This document shows positions 26,124 to 34,767 of a DNA stretch of 64,000 bases, piece by piece (the first letter of the stretch is position 1; each line of letters starts with the position of its first letter). The stretch is from positions 186,001 to 250,000 of the forward strand of contig CAJJBJ010000002.1 of the NCBI GenBank assembly GCA_905182455.1. Direction: 5' to 3'. The translations under genes were made by a program, and so were the position numbers. Under the pieces are notes generated by a model. The model had not been told where the DNA came from and did no database searches. It was given only the letters and a program-made list of their open reading frames with translations. Origin of the DNA: an uncultured Planktomarina sp. Its GTDB lineage: Bacteria > Pseudomonadota > Alphaproteobacteria > Rhodobacterales > Rhodobacteraceae.

Positions 26124-27011
26124 TTAAAAGCCAATGGATTGAAGATATGTGCGATTAAGTTTTGCGTCATCCATAGGGGAGGTGTCACCGGACGGATCGC
26201 AATCTTGCTCCACAGTGCACCAGCCGTCAAAACCAGAGTCCAGCAACAGCTGACGCACAGATGGGAAATTCACATCGCCGTCGCCGAGATTGCAGAAAAT
26301 ACCCTGACCACAGGCATCATAGAATCCGGTACGATTGGCTATTACATTCTTTTTAACTTTTGGGTTTATATCTTTGAAGTGCATATAATTTATGCGCGAT
26401 ATGTGCTTTTTCATGAAGACCACAGGATCAAAACCTGCGTAAGAATGGTGGCCCGTGTCAAAGCAAATACCGAGGATATTCTCATCCACTTCACTCAACA
26501 AACGCTCCAACTCGGGCTCAAAGTCGATGAATCCAGCAGCATGAGCGTGAATGCCAACGGAAAGACCGTATTCTTCAGCGCCCATTTTAGCGATGGTGGC
26601 GATACGATCGCGAAAAGCAGTCCATTCAGCCGTGTCCATTTGTTCGGCTTCTGCGGCACGTCCTGCGGTCGGCGCGCGACGTGGGGAGATGCTGTCGATG
26701 ATCACAAGCCGTGTTGCCCCATGGGCTGCAAGGGCTTTGCAGGTACGGATTGAACCATCGAGCACATCATCCCAAGCATCCGGATCATGAAACGCGCGGA
26801 AAATGACGCCGCCGATCAGCTCTTGGTTAAATTCTGAGAGGGCCTCGGCCAAAATGGTGGGCTCTTCTGGCATATACCCGACAGGACCCAACTCAATGCC
26901 GGTGAATCCGGCGCCAGCATTTTCCTTAAGCACCCGCCGCCAATCTGGATTGCGGGCATCATCTGCGAATTCGACACCCCAAGAACAGGGCGCATTACCA
27001 ATTTTAATCAT
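26124..27011 (-). CDS. Sugar phosphate isomerase/epimerase family TIM-barrel protein (IolE/IolI-like)
   Basis: A 295-residue AP-endonuclease-type TIM barrel. Metal ligands of the family are visible: a Glu in GFTGIELGPVGYMP, His in SVGIHAHAAGFIDF, Asp-x-His in CFDTGHHSYAGFD, His in INYMHFKD and Glu in GWCTVEQDCD. The opening IKIGNAPCSWGVEF is typical of 2-keto-myo-inositol dehydratase IolE and relatives. It therefore probably isomerises or dehydrates a keto-inositol or keto-sugar made by a neighbouring dehydrogenase. Second gene of the LacI-operator-controlled operon. Confidence 0.9.
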   Translation of the reverse strand: MIKIGNAPCSWGVEFADDARNPDWRRVLKENAGAGFTGIELGPVGYMPEEPTILAEALSEFNQELIGGVIFRAFHDPDAWDDVLDGSIRTCKALAAHGATRLVIIDSISPRRAPTAGRAAEAEQMDTAEWTAFRDRIATIAKMGAEEYGLSVGIHAHAAGFIDFEPELERLLSEVDENILGICFDTGHHSYAGFDPVVFMKKHISRINYMHFKDINPKVKKNVIANRTGFYDACGQGIFCNLGDGDVNFPSVRQLLLDSGFDGWCTVEQDCDPSGDTSPMDDAKLNRTYLQSIGF

Positions 27012-27028
27012 CTCATAGCCTCAATATT

Positions 27029-28129
27029 TTAATAGTCTGCGACGGTTACCCAGGCCTGTTTGGCGCTGGAGTCGAGGGCGGCGGTCACAATGCGATTCAC
27101 TTCCATACCTTCTTCGAATGAAGGCCATATCGTGCGTTTTTCGGCGATTGCCGTAAGAAAATCTTTGGCCTCAATTATGATTTGGTCTTGATAGCCCGTG
27201 CCATGGCCGGGACCCTGGCAAAACGGCAGATAATCAGGATGAGCAGGGCCTGTGAGTATTTTGCGGAACCCACGTTCCTCCTCTGGGCCTTCGGTTGTGT
27301 AAAGCCAAAGCGCGTTTTGGTCTTCTTGGTCAAAGCGGATTTGGCCCTTTGTACCATGAATTTCATAGGCATAGCCCATTTTTCTGCCCGTAGCGACACG
27401 GCTGAAAAACATATGTCCCTGTGCACCACTTTCAAAACGGCACATCATTTGGGCTTGGTCATCATTGGTGACAGTTTCGCCGTCTCGCACCTTATGTACG
27501 GTTTCGACTGAGGCACTTAGGCTCTCAATAGGGCCCATTAAGGCACGGGCCGCGTTGATCATATGAGGCGCTAGGTCGCCCATCGTGCCATTGGCCGCGC
27601 CCTGCGTACGCCAGCCACCAATTGCGGGATCGGCAAAAAAATCTTCAGTCATTTCACCGCGAAACCATGTGACCTCGCCAATACGACCTTCAGCAAGGAA
27701 CTTGCGAATCTGTTGTGAGGCAGGCGTGCGGATGTAGTTGAACCCGACCATATTGGCCACACCAGAGGCTTTGGCTGCCTCTACCATGGAGCGACTTTGT
27801 TCGAGCGATATGCCCAGTGGTTTTTCACATAAGACCGGCTTACCAGCCGCAAGTGCGGCAAGGGCGATATCATGATGGGTGACCTGTGGGGAGGCTATTA
27901 CAATGGCGTGAACATCTGGATCAGCAACCATATTGTGCCAATCGGATGTAGCTTTTTCAAACCCATATGCTTTGCGATAGGTTTCCGCGCTCTCAGGCGT
28001 GCTGGCACAGATTGTCACCAATTTAGGCCGCAGTGCCGTGTCAAATACACTGGCCACAGATGCAAAGGCGACGGAATGCGCCTTGCCCATATATCCACCA
28101 CCAATAATCCCAATGCCAATATCACTCAT
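27029..28129 (-). CDS. Gfo/Idh/MocA family oxidoreductase (inositol dehydrogenase-like)
   Basis: I place the start at the ATG at 28129 (MSDIGIGIIGGGYMGKAHS); the longer frame back to 28165 only translates the operator palindrome. The 366-residue protein has GIIGGGYMGKAHS, the LCEKPLGISLEQS motif and MGDLAPHMINAARAL with the catalytic-type His. It heads the operon 28129-24957, directly behind the second TTGCAACCGGTTGCAA operator, so it should be induced together with the importer at 20613. Oxidation of an imported polyol or sugar is the likely role. Confidence 0.92.
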   Translation of the reverse strand: MSDIGIGIIGGGYMGKAHSVAFASVASVFDTALRPKLVTICASTPESAETYRKAYGFEKATSDWHNMVADPDVHAIVIASPQVTHHDIALAALAAGKPVLCEKPLGISLEQSRSMVEAAKASGVANMVGFNYIRTPASQQIRKFLAEGRIGEVTWFRGEMTEDFFADPAIGGWRTQGAANGTMGDLAPHMINAARALMGPIESLSASVETVHKVRDGETVTNDDQAQMMCRFESGAQGHMFFSRVATGRKMGYAYEIHGTKGQIRFDQEDQNALWLYTTEGPEEERGFRKILTGPAHPDYLPFCQGPGHGTGYQDQIIIEAKDFLTAIAEKRTIWPSFEEGMEVNRIVTAALDSSAKQAWVTVADY

Positions 28130-28149
28130 ATCACAACTTTCCAAGTTAT

Positions 28150-28165
28150 TTGCAACCGGTTGCAA
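28150..28165. promoter_or_regulatory. LacI-family operator upstream of Gfo/Idh catabolic operon
   Basis: The 16-bp perfect palindrome TTGCAACCGGTTGCAA, identical to the core at 20511-20526, ends 21 bp before the dehydrogenase ATG at 28129 (minus strand). It is close enough to overlap the transcription start or ribosome binding region. Two identical copies flanking the LacI gene define a local regulon. Confidence 0.88.
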
Positions 28166-28305
28166 TCACCTGATATCGTGGGGCTGTGGCCATCGTCAAT
28201 ACTCTATATTGGAGGGGTGGTGGCATCCTGAGGCTGGTGGTTTTGATTTACCATATAATCAAGGATATGTGGCCTCAGACGGATCTAAGGCCACATATAA
28301 TAGTT

Positions 28306-28959
28306 TTAGCGGGTATTTTCAGTCAAACGACGACGCACGTAGGTTTGCACCGAGTCAATCATCGGATCCATATGGGGATCTTCAAAGAAGTGACCTGCGC
28401 CTTCCACTTCTTGGTGGGTGACGGTGATGCCTTTTTGCTCATGCAGTTTGTTGACCAACGTCACCGTATCCGCAGGCGGCGCTACGCGGTCGGACAGACC
28501 ATTGATCATAAGGCCGGATGCCGGGCAGGGCGCTAGGAAGCTGAAGTCATACATATTAGCCGGAGGGCTGACACTAATAAAACCCGTAATCTCAGGGCGG
28601 CGCATCAGCAGCTGCATGCCTATCCAAGCCCCAAAGCTGAAGCCCGCAACCCAGCAATGTTTCGCGTTGGTGTTCATCGATTGTAGGTAGTCCAAGGCGG
28701 AGGCCGCATCGCTCAGCTCGCCAATACCCAGATCATATTCGCCCTGTGATCGACCAACACCTCTAAAGTTGAACCGCAGAACTGTGAAGCCCATGTTATA
28801 AAAAGCATAGTGCAAATTATACACGACCTTGTTGTTCATGGTGCCGCCAAATTGTGGATGCGGGTGCAGCACAATCGCGATAGGGGCGTCTTTGGTCTTT
28901 TGAGGGTGGTAACGGCCTTCGAGGCGGCCCTCTGGGCCAGGGAATATCACTTCGGGCAT
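28306..28959 (-). CDS. Alpha/beta hydrolase
   Basis: The 217-residue protein has the oxyanion-type HPHPQFGGTMNNKVV, RFNFRGVGRSQGEYDLG, the nucleophile elbow GFSFGAWIG, an acid near NGLSDRVAPP and the His in GAGHFFED. This is a conserved alphaproteobacterial cytosolic hydrolase of unknown substrate. It is divergent from the iscR-suf operon across a 182-bp spacer that holds the Irr box, so its expression might also respond to iron. Confidence 0.88.
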   Translation of the reverse strand: MPEVIFPGPEGRLEGRYHPQKTKDAPIAIVLHPHPQFGGTMNNKVVYNLHYAFYNMGFTVLRFNFRGVGRSQGEYDLGIGELSDAASALDYLQSMNTNAKHCWVAGFSFGAWIGMQLLMRRPEITGFISVSPPANMYDFSFLAPCPASGLMINGLSDRVAPPADTVTLVNKLHEQKGITVTHQEVEGAGHFFEDPHMDPMIDSVQTYVRRRLTENTR

Positions 28960-29016
28960 ATCGTTCCTTTGGTGTGTTTTGGGCGCATGCTTGGCTTGAC
29001 CTTGGACAAGTGTCAG

Positions 29017-29033
29017 CTTAGAACCATTCTAAA
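29017..29033. promoter_or_regulatory. Irr box (iron control element) upstream of the iscR-suf operon
   Basis: TTAGAA-CCA-TTCTAA at 29018-29032 is a perfect inverted repeat with 6-bp arms and 3-bp spacer. It matches the consensus known for Irr in alphaproteobacteria (TTTAGAA, three bases, TTCTAAA) at all but one position of the 17-bp site. It lies 109 bp before iscR. Rhodobacterales and rhizobia often place suf genes under Irr; that known pattern and the match make the call strong. It may overlap a promoter whose -35 would be TTGACC at 28996. Confidence 0.75.
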
Positions 29034-29141
29034 TCTATTTGCGGCGCGCCGCTGTAAGGAGTGGGTTACGCAACCGACGCGCGTAGGTCAATAAATTTGA
29101 GCGAAATGGGCCTGAGATGCCGCATGAAAGTGTGAATTAGC

Positions 29142-29600
29142 ATGAAACTTTCCACAAAAGGTCGTTATGGAATGGTTGCTTTGGCAGATTTGGCATTTTT
29201 GGCGCCTACGGAATTGGCCTCACTCACGGATATTGCCCGGCGTCAGGACATATCTTTGCCCTACCTTGAACAACTTTTTGTTAAATTACGCCGTGCCAAG
29301 CTGGTCGAATCCGTCCGGGGCCCGAATGGCGGCTACCGATTGGCACGACCGGCCCATGATATACGGGTGGTGGATATTCTTGAAGCTGTAGACGAAACAG
29401 TGGATGCATTGCAAAAAGGCGCCGGGGCCTCTGGCGGCGTGTCAGGCAGCCGGGCGCAAAGCGTGACCAACCGCCTCTGGGAAGGTCTCAGCGCGCAGGT
29501 TTATGTGTATCTGCATCAGACACGCTTGTCGGACGTGGTGTCCAACACCCTATCGCCTTGTCCTGCAGTGCCGAACCTTTTTGAGGTGGTCGACGAATGA
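29142..29600 (+). CDS. iscR: IscR-type Rrf2 family transcriptional regulator
   Basis: The 152-residue protein has the Rrf2 winged helix (MKLSTKGRYGMVALADLAF, ISLPYLEQLFVKLRRAKLV, VRGPNGGYRLAR). E. coli IscR binds its [2Fe-2S] cluster with three Cys around residues 92-104; here that segment reads ALQKGAGASGGVSGSRAQS and has none. The only cysteine is Cys140 (SPCPAVPN). Rhodobacter sphaeroides IscR is known to share this lack of the triad and still bind a cluster. It heads the suf operon and overlaps the desulfurase gene by 4 bp (ATGA), so it probably controls the operon together with Irr. Confidence 0.93.
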   Translation: MKLSTKGRYGMVALADLAFLAPTELASLTDIARRQDISLPYLEQLFVKLRRAKLVESVRGPNGGYRLARPAHDIRVVDILEAVDETVDALQKGAGASGGVSGSRAQSVTNRLWEGLSAQVYVYLHQTRLSDVVSNTLSPCPAVPNLFEVVDE

Positions 29601-30646
29601 ACCAACGCATTTACCTTGATCACAATGCTACAACACCGCTGCGCGCCGAAGCCCGTGCGGCGATGCTTGCGGCGATGGATGTGGTGGGTAACCCTTCCTC
29701 GGTGCATTTAGAGGGGCGCGGCGCCAAGGCTATTGTGGAGCGTGCGCGCAGCCAGATTTCACAGGCTTTTGGCGTGGGTGCCCATGATATAGTATTTACC
29801 AGCAGCGCCACAGAGGCCGCAGCTTTGGCTCTCAAAGATCGCGGATTTCATGCGGGCGATGTAGAGCATGACGCGGTTGCCGCTTGGGTGCGCCCTGATT
29901 TGGCGGTCATTGGGGGCCGCATTGCGGTGATAGATGCTGCCACAACGGCGCTACAGTTGGCTAATTCTGAAACTGGGATTGTACAGGATGTGCCGCAGGG
30001 GGTAGGGTTTTGTGATATGACTCAAGCCTTCGGTAAGCTGGCCACCTCTTTTGCTTGGAGCGGCGCCGACATGGCCTGCGCCTCAGCCCATAAGCTGGGA
30101 GGCCCAAAAGGTGTTGGCTGTTTGCTGATGAAGCCAGGCCAAGAGATCATGGCGCAAATCCACGGGGGCGGCCAAGAAATGGGGCGGCGCGCGGGGACTG
30201 AAAATGTTATCGGCATCGCCGGATTTGGAGCCGCCGCCGAAGCTGCTGCTCGTGATTTGGCCGATGGTAAATGGGCCCCAATTGAGAAACTTAGAAATAT
30301 TCTAGAAAAGGTACTGGAAGCCAGCGGAAAACCTCTTATTTTAGTTGGGACTGGATCGACCCGCCTGCCCAACACGAGCTGCTTTGCAGCACCAGGCTGG
30401 AAAGGGGAGACCCAAGTCATGCAAATGGACTTGGCAGGATTTGCAGTTTCAGCGGGTTCTGCGTGCTCGTCGGGTAAAGTAAAAGCCAGCCGCGTGTTAC
30501 GTGCGATGGGATATGATGACGATGTGGCCAGCTGCGCGATACGAGTATCGCTTGGCTTGGAGACGACAGAAGATGAAGTCGAACAGTTTGCCACGGCGTG
30601 GTTGGCTGCTTATGAAAGATTTTTGGCACGCAAAGCGGCCAGATAG
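29597..30646 (+). CDS. Cysteine desulfurase (NifS/IscS-like)
   Basis: A 349-residue class V aminotransferase-fold PLP enzyme that takes sulfur from cysteine for Fe-S clusters. The PLP lysine is Lys166 in [12 protein letters not shown], and the persulfide Cys is Cys290 in AGSACSSGK, in an exposed loop as in IscS/NifS. The segment [11 protein letters not shown] opens the family. The length is short relative to IscS (about 400). A second desulfurase of the SufS type is at the far end of the same operon. Confidence 0.93.
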   Translation: MNQRIYLDHNATTPLRAEARAAMLAAMDVVGNPSSVHLEGRGAKAIVERARSQISQAFGVGAHDIVFTSSATEAAALALKDRGFHAGDVEHDAVAAWVRPDLAVIGGRIAVIDAATTALQLANSETGIVQDVPQGVGFCDMTQAFGKLATSFAWSGADMACASAHKLGGPKGVGCLLMKPGQEIMAQIHGGGQEMGRRAGTENVIGIAGFGAAAEAAARDLADGKWAPIEKLRNILEKVLEASGKPLILVGTGSTRLPNTSCFAAPGWKGETQVMQMDLAGFAVSAGSACSSGKVKASRVLRAMGYDDDVASCAIRVSLGLETTEDEVEQFATAWLAAYERFLARKAAR

Positions 30647-30651
30647 GGAAT

Positions 30652-32163
30652 ATGATGGCGATGGATGACGTTCAGGTCAAAGATGGTGTAGATGCGGAAA
30701 CCGTTGAAGCGGTGAAAGCTCTGTCAGGTGCTTATAAGTACGGATGGAATACTGAGATTGAAATGGAATATGCGCCGAAAGGCCTGTCCGAAGATATTGT
30801 GCGGTTGATCTCATCAAAGAATGAAGAGCCTGAGTGGATGCTTGATTGGCGTCTGGACGCTTATCGTCGTTGGTTGAAATTGACCGAACCTGATTGGGCG
30901 ATGGTCGATTATCCTAAGATTGATTTCCAAGATCAATATTACTATGCGCGTCCTAAAAGCATGGAAGAAAAGCCAAAGTCTTTGGATGATGTGGATCCTA
31001 AACTTTTGGAAACCTACAAAAAGCTGGGTATTCCGTTGAAGGAACAAGCCTTATTGGCGGGAGTTGAAGCCCCAGAAGGTGAACGCCGGGTTGCGGTGGA
31101 TGCGGTTTTTGACTCGGTCTCAGTTGGCACAACATTCCAAGCTGAACTGATGAAAGCCGGCGTGATTTTCTGTTCAATATCCGAGGCCATTCGCGAGCAC
31201 CCTGAATTGGTACGCAAATATCTCGGCACCGTGGTACCTGTTTCTGACAACTACTATGCAACGCTTAACTCGGCTGTGTTTTCAGACGGCTCTTTTGTGT
31301 ACATTCCGCCGGGCGTGCGTTGCCCGATGGAGCTGAGCACATATTTCCGGATTAATGCGGAAAACACTGGCCAGTTTGAACGTACTTTGATCATTGCTGA
31401 TAAAGAGTCCTATGTAAGCTATCTGGAAGGCTGCACCGCGCCTCAGCGCGATATTGCTCAGTTGCATGCGGCGGTTGTGGAATTGGTATTGCTGGACGAT
31501 GCGGAGATCAAATACTCCACCGTGCAAAACTGGTATCCTGGTGACGAAAATGGCAAGGGCGGGATTTATAACTTCGTAACCAAACGCGCTGATTGCCGTG
31601 GCGACCGTTCAAAAGTGATGTGGACGCAAGTGGAAACCGGATCTGCGGTGACTTGGAAATACCCATCCTGTGTTCTGCGCGGTGATGACAGCCAAGGCGA
31701 GTTTTATTCTATCGCCATTGCCAACAACATGCAGCAGGCCGATACTGGTACTAAGATGGTGCATTTGGGCAAGAATACCAAATCACGGATTGTCTCCAAA
31801 GGTATCAGTGCCGGCAAGGCGCAAAATACCTATCGTGGTTTGGTCTCTATGCATCCAAAAGCCAAAAACAGCCGTAACTACACCCAATGTGATAGCCTGC
31901 TGATCGGCGATAAGTGTGGGGCGCATACGGTGCCTTATATTGAAGTAAAAAATAACTCCTCACGGGTTGAGCATGAGGCCACAACGTCAAAAGTGGATGA
32001 TGATCAGCTGTTTTATTGCCGCTCGCGCGGTATGGGCGAGGAGGACGCCGTGGCTTTGGTGGTGAATGGGTTTTGTAAGGAAGTGCTGCAAGCGCTGCCG
32101 ATGGAATTTGCCATGGAGGCGCAAGCCCTGGTGGCCATCTCTCTTGAAGGGTCAGTTGGATAA
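30652..32163 (+). CDS. sufB: Fe-S cluster assembly protein SufB
   Basis: The 503-residue protein is a scaffold subunit of SufBCD. It has the family core [35 protein letters not shown] and [21 protein letters not shown]; the Cys of LEGCTAP is the conserved sulfur acceptor. [12 protein letters not shown] and [13 protein letters not shown] follow in order. It starts a few bases after a GGGAA ribosome binding site and 5 bp behind the desulfurase gene. A 98-bp spacer with a large inverted repeat separates it from sufC. Confidence 0.97.
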   Translation: MMAMDDVQVKDGVDAETVEAVKALSGAYKYGWNTEIEMEYAPKGLSEDIVRLISSKNEEPEWMLDWRLDAYRRWLKLTEPDWAMVDYPKIDFQDQYYYARPKSMEEKPKSLDDVDPKLLETYKKLGIPLKEQALLAGVEAPEGERRVAVDAVFDSVSVGTTFQAELMKAGVIFCSISEAIREHPELVRKYLGTVVPVSDNYYATLNSAVFSDGSFVYIPPGVRCPMELSTYFRINAENTGQFERTLIIADKESYVSYLEGCTAPQRDIAQLHAAVVELVLLDDAEIKYSTVQNWYPGDENGKGGIYNFVTKRADCRGDRSKVMWTQVETGSAVTWKYPSCVLRGDDSQGEFYSIAIANNMQQADTGTKMVHLGKNTKSRIVSKGISAGKAQNTYRGLVSMHPKAKNSRNYTQCDSLLIGDKCGAHTVPYIEVKNNSSRVEHEATTSKVDDDQLFYCRSRGMGEEDAVALVVNGFCKEVLQALPMEFAMEAQALVAISLEGSVG

Positions 32164-32165
32164 TC

Positions 32166-32202
32166 TGAACATTGTGTTGAAGATTCTTCAAAACAATGTT
32201 CA
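32166..32202. repeat. Long imperfect inverted repeat in the sufB-sufC spacer
   Basis: Arms TGAACATTGT and ACAATGTTCA pair perfectly, then one mismatch, then TTGAAG with CTTCAA around a 3-base loop: 16 of 17 pairs. No T run follows, so it is not a typical intrinsic terminator. It could stabilise the upstream sufB mRNA, act as an RNase processing site, or bind a dimeric protein. Confidence 0.7.
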
Positions 32203-32261
32203 AAAATGACGCAAAACGCGCTAAACAAAATTAAGGCCAATTTAGGCTGCGGGAACTTAAA

Positions 32262-33017
32262 ATGCTAGAAATCAAAAACCTACACGTTCAACTTGAAGAA
32301 GAAGACAAGCAAATCCTCAAAGGAGTTAACCTGTCGTTGGAAGCAGGAAAAGTGCATGCTATTATGGGGCCAAACGGTTCTGGTAAATCCACGCTCTCTT
32401 ACGTCTTGTCCGGTAAAGGCGGCTATGAAGTCACCGAGGGATCTGCGCATCTCGAAGGCAATGACATTCTTGCGATGGAACCAGAAGAGCGCGCGGCTGC
32501 GGGCTTGTTTTTGGCATTTCAATACCCAGTGGAAATTCCCGGCGTGGGCAACATGACCTTTCTGCGCACAGCGGTAAATTCACAACGCAAATTACGTGGC
32601 GAGCCTGAGATGAGCGCCGGCGACTTTTTGAAAGTTGTACGTGCCAAGGCAAAAGACCTGAAAATCGACGCGGATATGCTCAAACGTCCGGTTAACGTTG
32701 GGTTTTCTGGCGGTGAGAAAAAGCGTAACGAGATTTTGCAAATGGCAATGCTTGAACCCAAAATGTGCATTCTCGATGAAACAGACTCTGGTTTGGATGT
32801 GGATGCGATGAAGCTTGTGGCCCAAGGCGTGAATGCCCTGCGGGACGGTAAGCGGACCTTCTTGGTAATTACTCACTACCAACGCCTGTTGGATCATATC
32901 AAACCCGATGTTGTTCATATTATGGCCGCAGGTCGGATCATTAAATCTGGCGGCCCTGAATTGGCGCTGGAAGTTGAAAATAATGGTTATGCCGATTTGT
33001 TGGAGGAGACAGCCTAA
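32262..33017 (+). CDS. sufC: Fe-S cluster assembly ATPase SufC
   Basis: The 251-residue ABC-type ATPase has Walker A GPNGSGKSTL near residue 34, the SufC signature FSGGEKKRNE and Walker B CILDETDSGLDVDA. It drives conformational change of SufB-SufD during cluster assembly in the cytosol. The TAA overlaps an ATG at 33017 (TAATG) that may be the real sufD start. Confidence 0.97.
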   Translation: MLEIKNLHVQLEEEDKQILKGVNLSLEAGKVHAIMGPNGSGKSTLSYVLSGKGGYEVTEGSAHLEGNDILAMEPEERAAAGLFLAFQYPVEIPGVGNMTFLRTAVNSQRKLRGEPEMSAGDFLKVVRAKAKDLKIDADMLKRPVNVGFSGGEKKRNEILQMAMLEPKMCILDETDSGLDVDAMKLVAQGVNALRDGKRTFLVITHYQRLLDHIKPDVVHIMAAGRIIKSGGPELALEVENNGYADLLEETA

Positions 33018-33035
33018 TGGGTATGCCTTCCCCAA

Positions 33036-34285
33036 ATGCGGCTACAACCCGCGCGCATGAATGATGCTGAGCTGATTTCCAGCTCTGGCGCATGGGCAAA
33101 AGAGGCGCGCCAATCGGCGTCCGAACGGGCTCAAAGCCAAGGCCTGCCACAACGGCGGGATGAATATTGGAAATACACTCGGCCTGATGTCTTTGTTGCT
33201 GGCTCTGTTGAGCTTGAAGCGCAAATTAGCCCTGAAATTGGTCTTTTCACGGAATCAAGCCAAGACTGAAATTGCCTTTGAAAATGCCATCTTAGCCTCG
33301 AATTCTCTGCCAGAGGCTGCAATCTGTTCGATCGAGAGTCTTGCGGATGCCAGCTCATTGGATCTGCATTGGGTCGCGGGATGTTTACGGCAAGCTCGAG
33401 CTGGCGGGGCAAAACCCGGTTGAACGGACTTTGGCCGCTTTGAACACGGCAATGGCGCAGCAAGGGCTGCTCGTGCATGCCACAGGGCAGGTGAGCGATC
33501 CCATACGCATTCATGCGGTCTCGGCTGGCAGTACAGATGCGGTGATTCACCATGTTGTGAAGGTTGATGCAGGGGCAAGCGTGACTCTGATCGAAACCGG
33601 CCATTATGGCGCGCGCGGCAATGTGGTGATGGAAGTTGAGGTTGCCGATACCGGCAGTTTTCACCATATCCGCGTACAAGACGGCCAAGAGCGCCACATG
33701 CTCACCCATATATTTGCACGTATTGGGGCTGATGCGACCTTTAAATCCTTCACCCTCACTGCGGGCGGCAAGATGACTCGCAATGAGTGTATCCTGGAGC
33801 TCGTGGGCGACAATTCCTCTGTGACTGTGGCGGGTGCCTGTTTGGGTGACGATGATTTTCATCATGATGATACGGTGTTCATTACCCATGATGCGGTGAA
33901 TTGTGAAAGCCGTCAGGTATTTAAAAAAGTGCTGCGCAATGGTGCTGTTGGCGTTTTTCAAGGCAAAATCCTTGTGAAGCAGGGCGCGCAAAAGACCGAT
34001 GGCTATCAGATCAGCCAATCGTTACTTTTGGACGAAGACAGTCAGTTTTTGGCCAAGCCTGAATTGGAAATCTACGCCGATGATGTGGCCTGTTCGCATG
34101 GGTCAACATCTGGTGCTATTGACGAAGAAGCTTTGTTTTATCTGCGTTCGCGCGGTGTACCTGAATCCAAAGCCGTCGATCTTTTGACGTTGTCATTTAT
34201 AGCACAAGCCATTGAAGAAATCGAAGATCCAGATTTGGCCCAAGCAATTTTGAGCCATCTCACCGGCACTTTGGAAGCGCGGTAA
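33036..34285 (+). CDS. sufD: Fe-S cluster assembly protein SufD, frame interrupted twice by single extra bases
   Basis: The N-terminal part (GLPQRRDEYWKYTRPD) is in one frame and stops at 33269; the middle (EIAFENAILASNS, CSIESLADASSLDLHW) is in the next frame; the main domain (RDVYGKLELAGQNPVERTLAALN to the end) is in the third. Joining them needs removal of one base at 33267 (GAC-T-GAA) and one near 33376 (GTC-G-CGG), giving about 415 residues, normal for SufD. The long third frame holds the beta-helix with YGTSDD-type VEHEA-like elements. The start may instead be the ATG at 33017 coupled to sufC, in which case a further extra base near 33054 is implied. SufD forms the SufBCD complex and is normally essential with it, so sequence error is likely. 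Confidence 0.85.
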
Positions 34286-34290
34286 CTTAG

Positions 34291-34767
34291 ATGGCTGTGA
34301 CCCGCGATATCGTTGAGGCGCATCTGCGTCCTAGGCGGGTTATGGCCCGATTGCTTCGCATGGGACAACGCGAAGATCGGGTTTTGGCGATGCTGATGGG
34401 CGGCTGCATTATTTTATTTATGTCGCAATGGCCTTACCGGGCGCGGCAAGCGCATTTCACCGGCGAAACTCTGACCGATTACATCCAGCACGATGCGGTG
34501 GGGTTGATTTTTGTACTGCCGCTGCTCGCCTATGGCGTGGCGGCCTTGTTGCGCCTGATATCGCGTATTTTTGGGGCCAAAGCGGATTATTACTCAGCCC
34601 GTCTGGCAATGTTTTGGGCGCTTCTGGCTAGCTCTCCGGCTTTAGTTCTGGCGGGTATGGTTAAGGGTTTTATCGGCTTGGGGGCGGCAAATTCTATCGT
34701 TGGCGCGCTTTGGTTACTTGTATTTCTATGGGTTCTCGGGAACTCACTTATTGAGGCAGAACAATGA
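34291..34767 (+). CDS. YIP1 family membrane protein
   Basis: The 158-residue protein has a hydrophilic N-terminus (residues 1-33) and about four hydrophobic segments (GGCIILFM, VGLIFVLPLLAYGVAALL, MFWALLASSPALVLAGM, IVGALWLLVFLWVLG). It follows sufD by 5 bp and overlaps the next YIP1 gene by 4 bp. YIP1 domain genes sit between sufD and sufS in many Rhodobacterales; no function in Fe-S assembly has been shown. Confidence 0.85.
   Translation: MAVTRDIVEAHLRPRRVMARLLRMGQREDRVLAMLMGGCIILFMSQWPYRARQAHFTGETLTDYIQHDAVGLIFVLPLLAYGVAALLRLISRIFGAKADYYSARLAMFWALLASSPALVLAGMVKGFIGLGAANSIVGALWLLVFLWVLGNSLIEAEQ

Noticed and set aside
29041-29052. GCGGCGCGCCGC palindrome upstream of iscR
   Set aside because: A GC-rich 12-bp palindrome with no partner copy and no known match to IscR or RirA sites.
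33131-34018. 295-codon minus-strand frame
   Set aside because: It is fully antisense to sufD, whose protein sequence is clearly conserved; it is a shadow frame.
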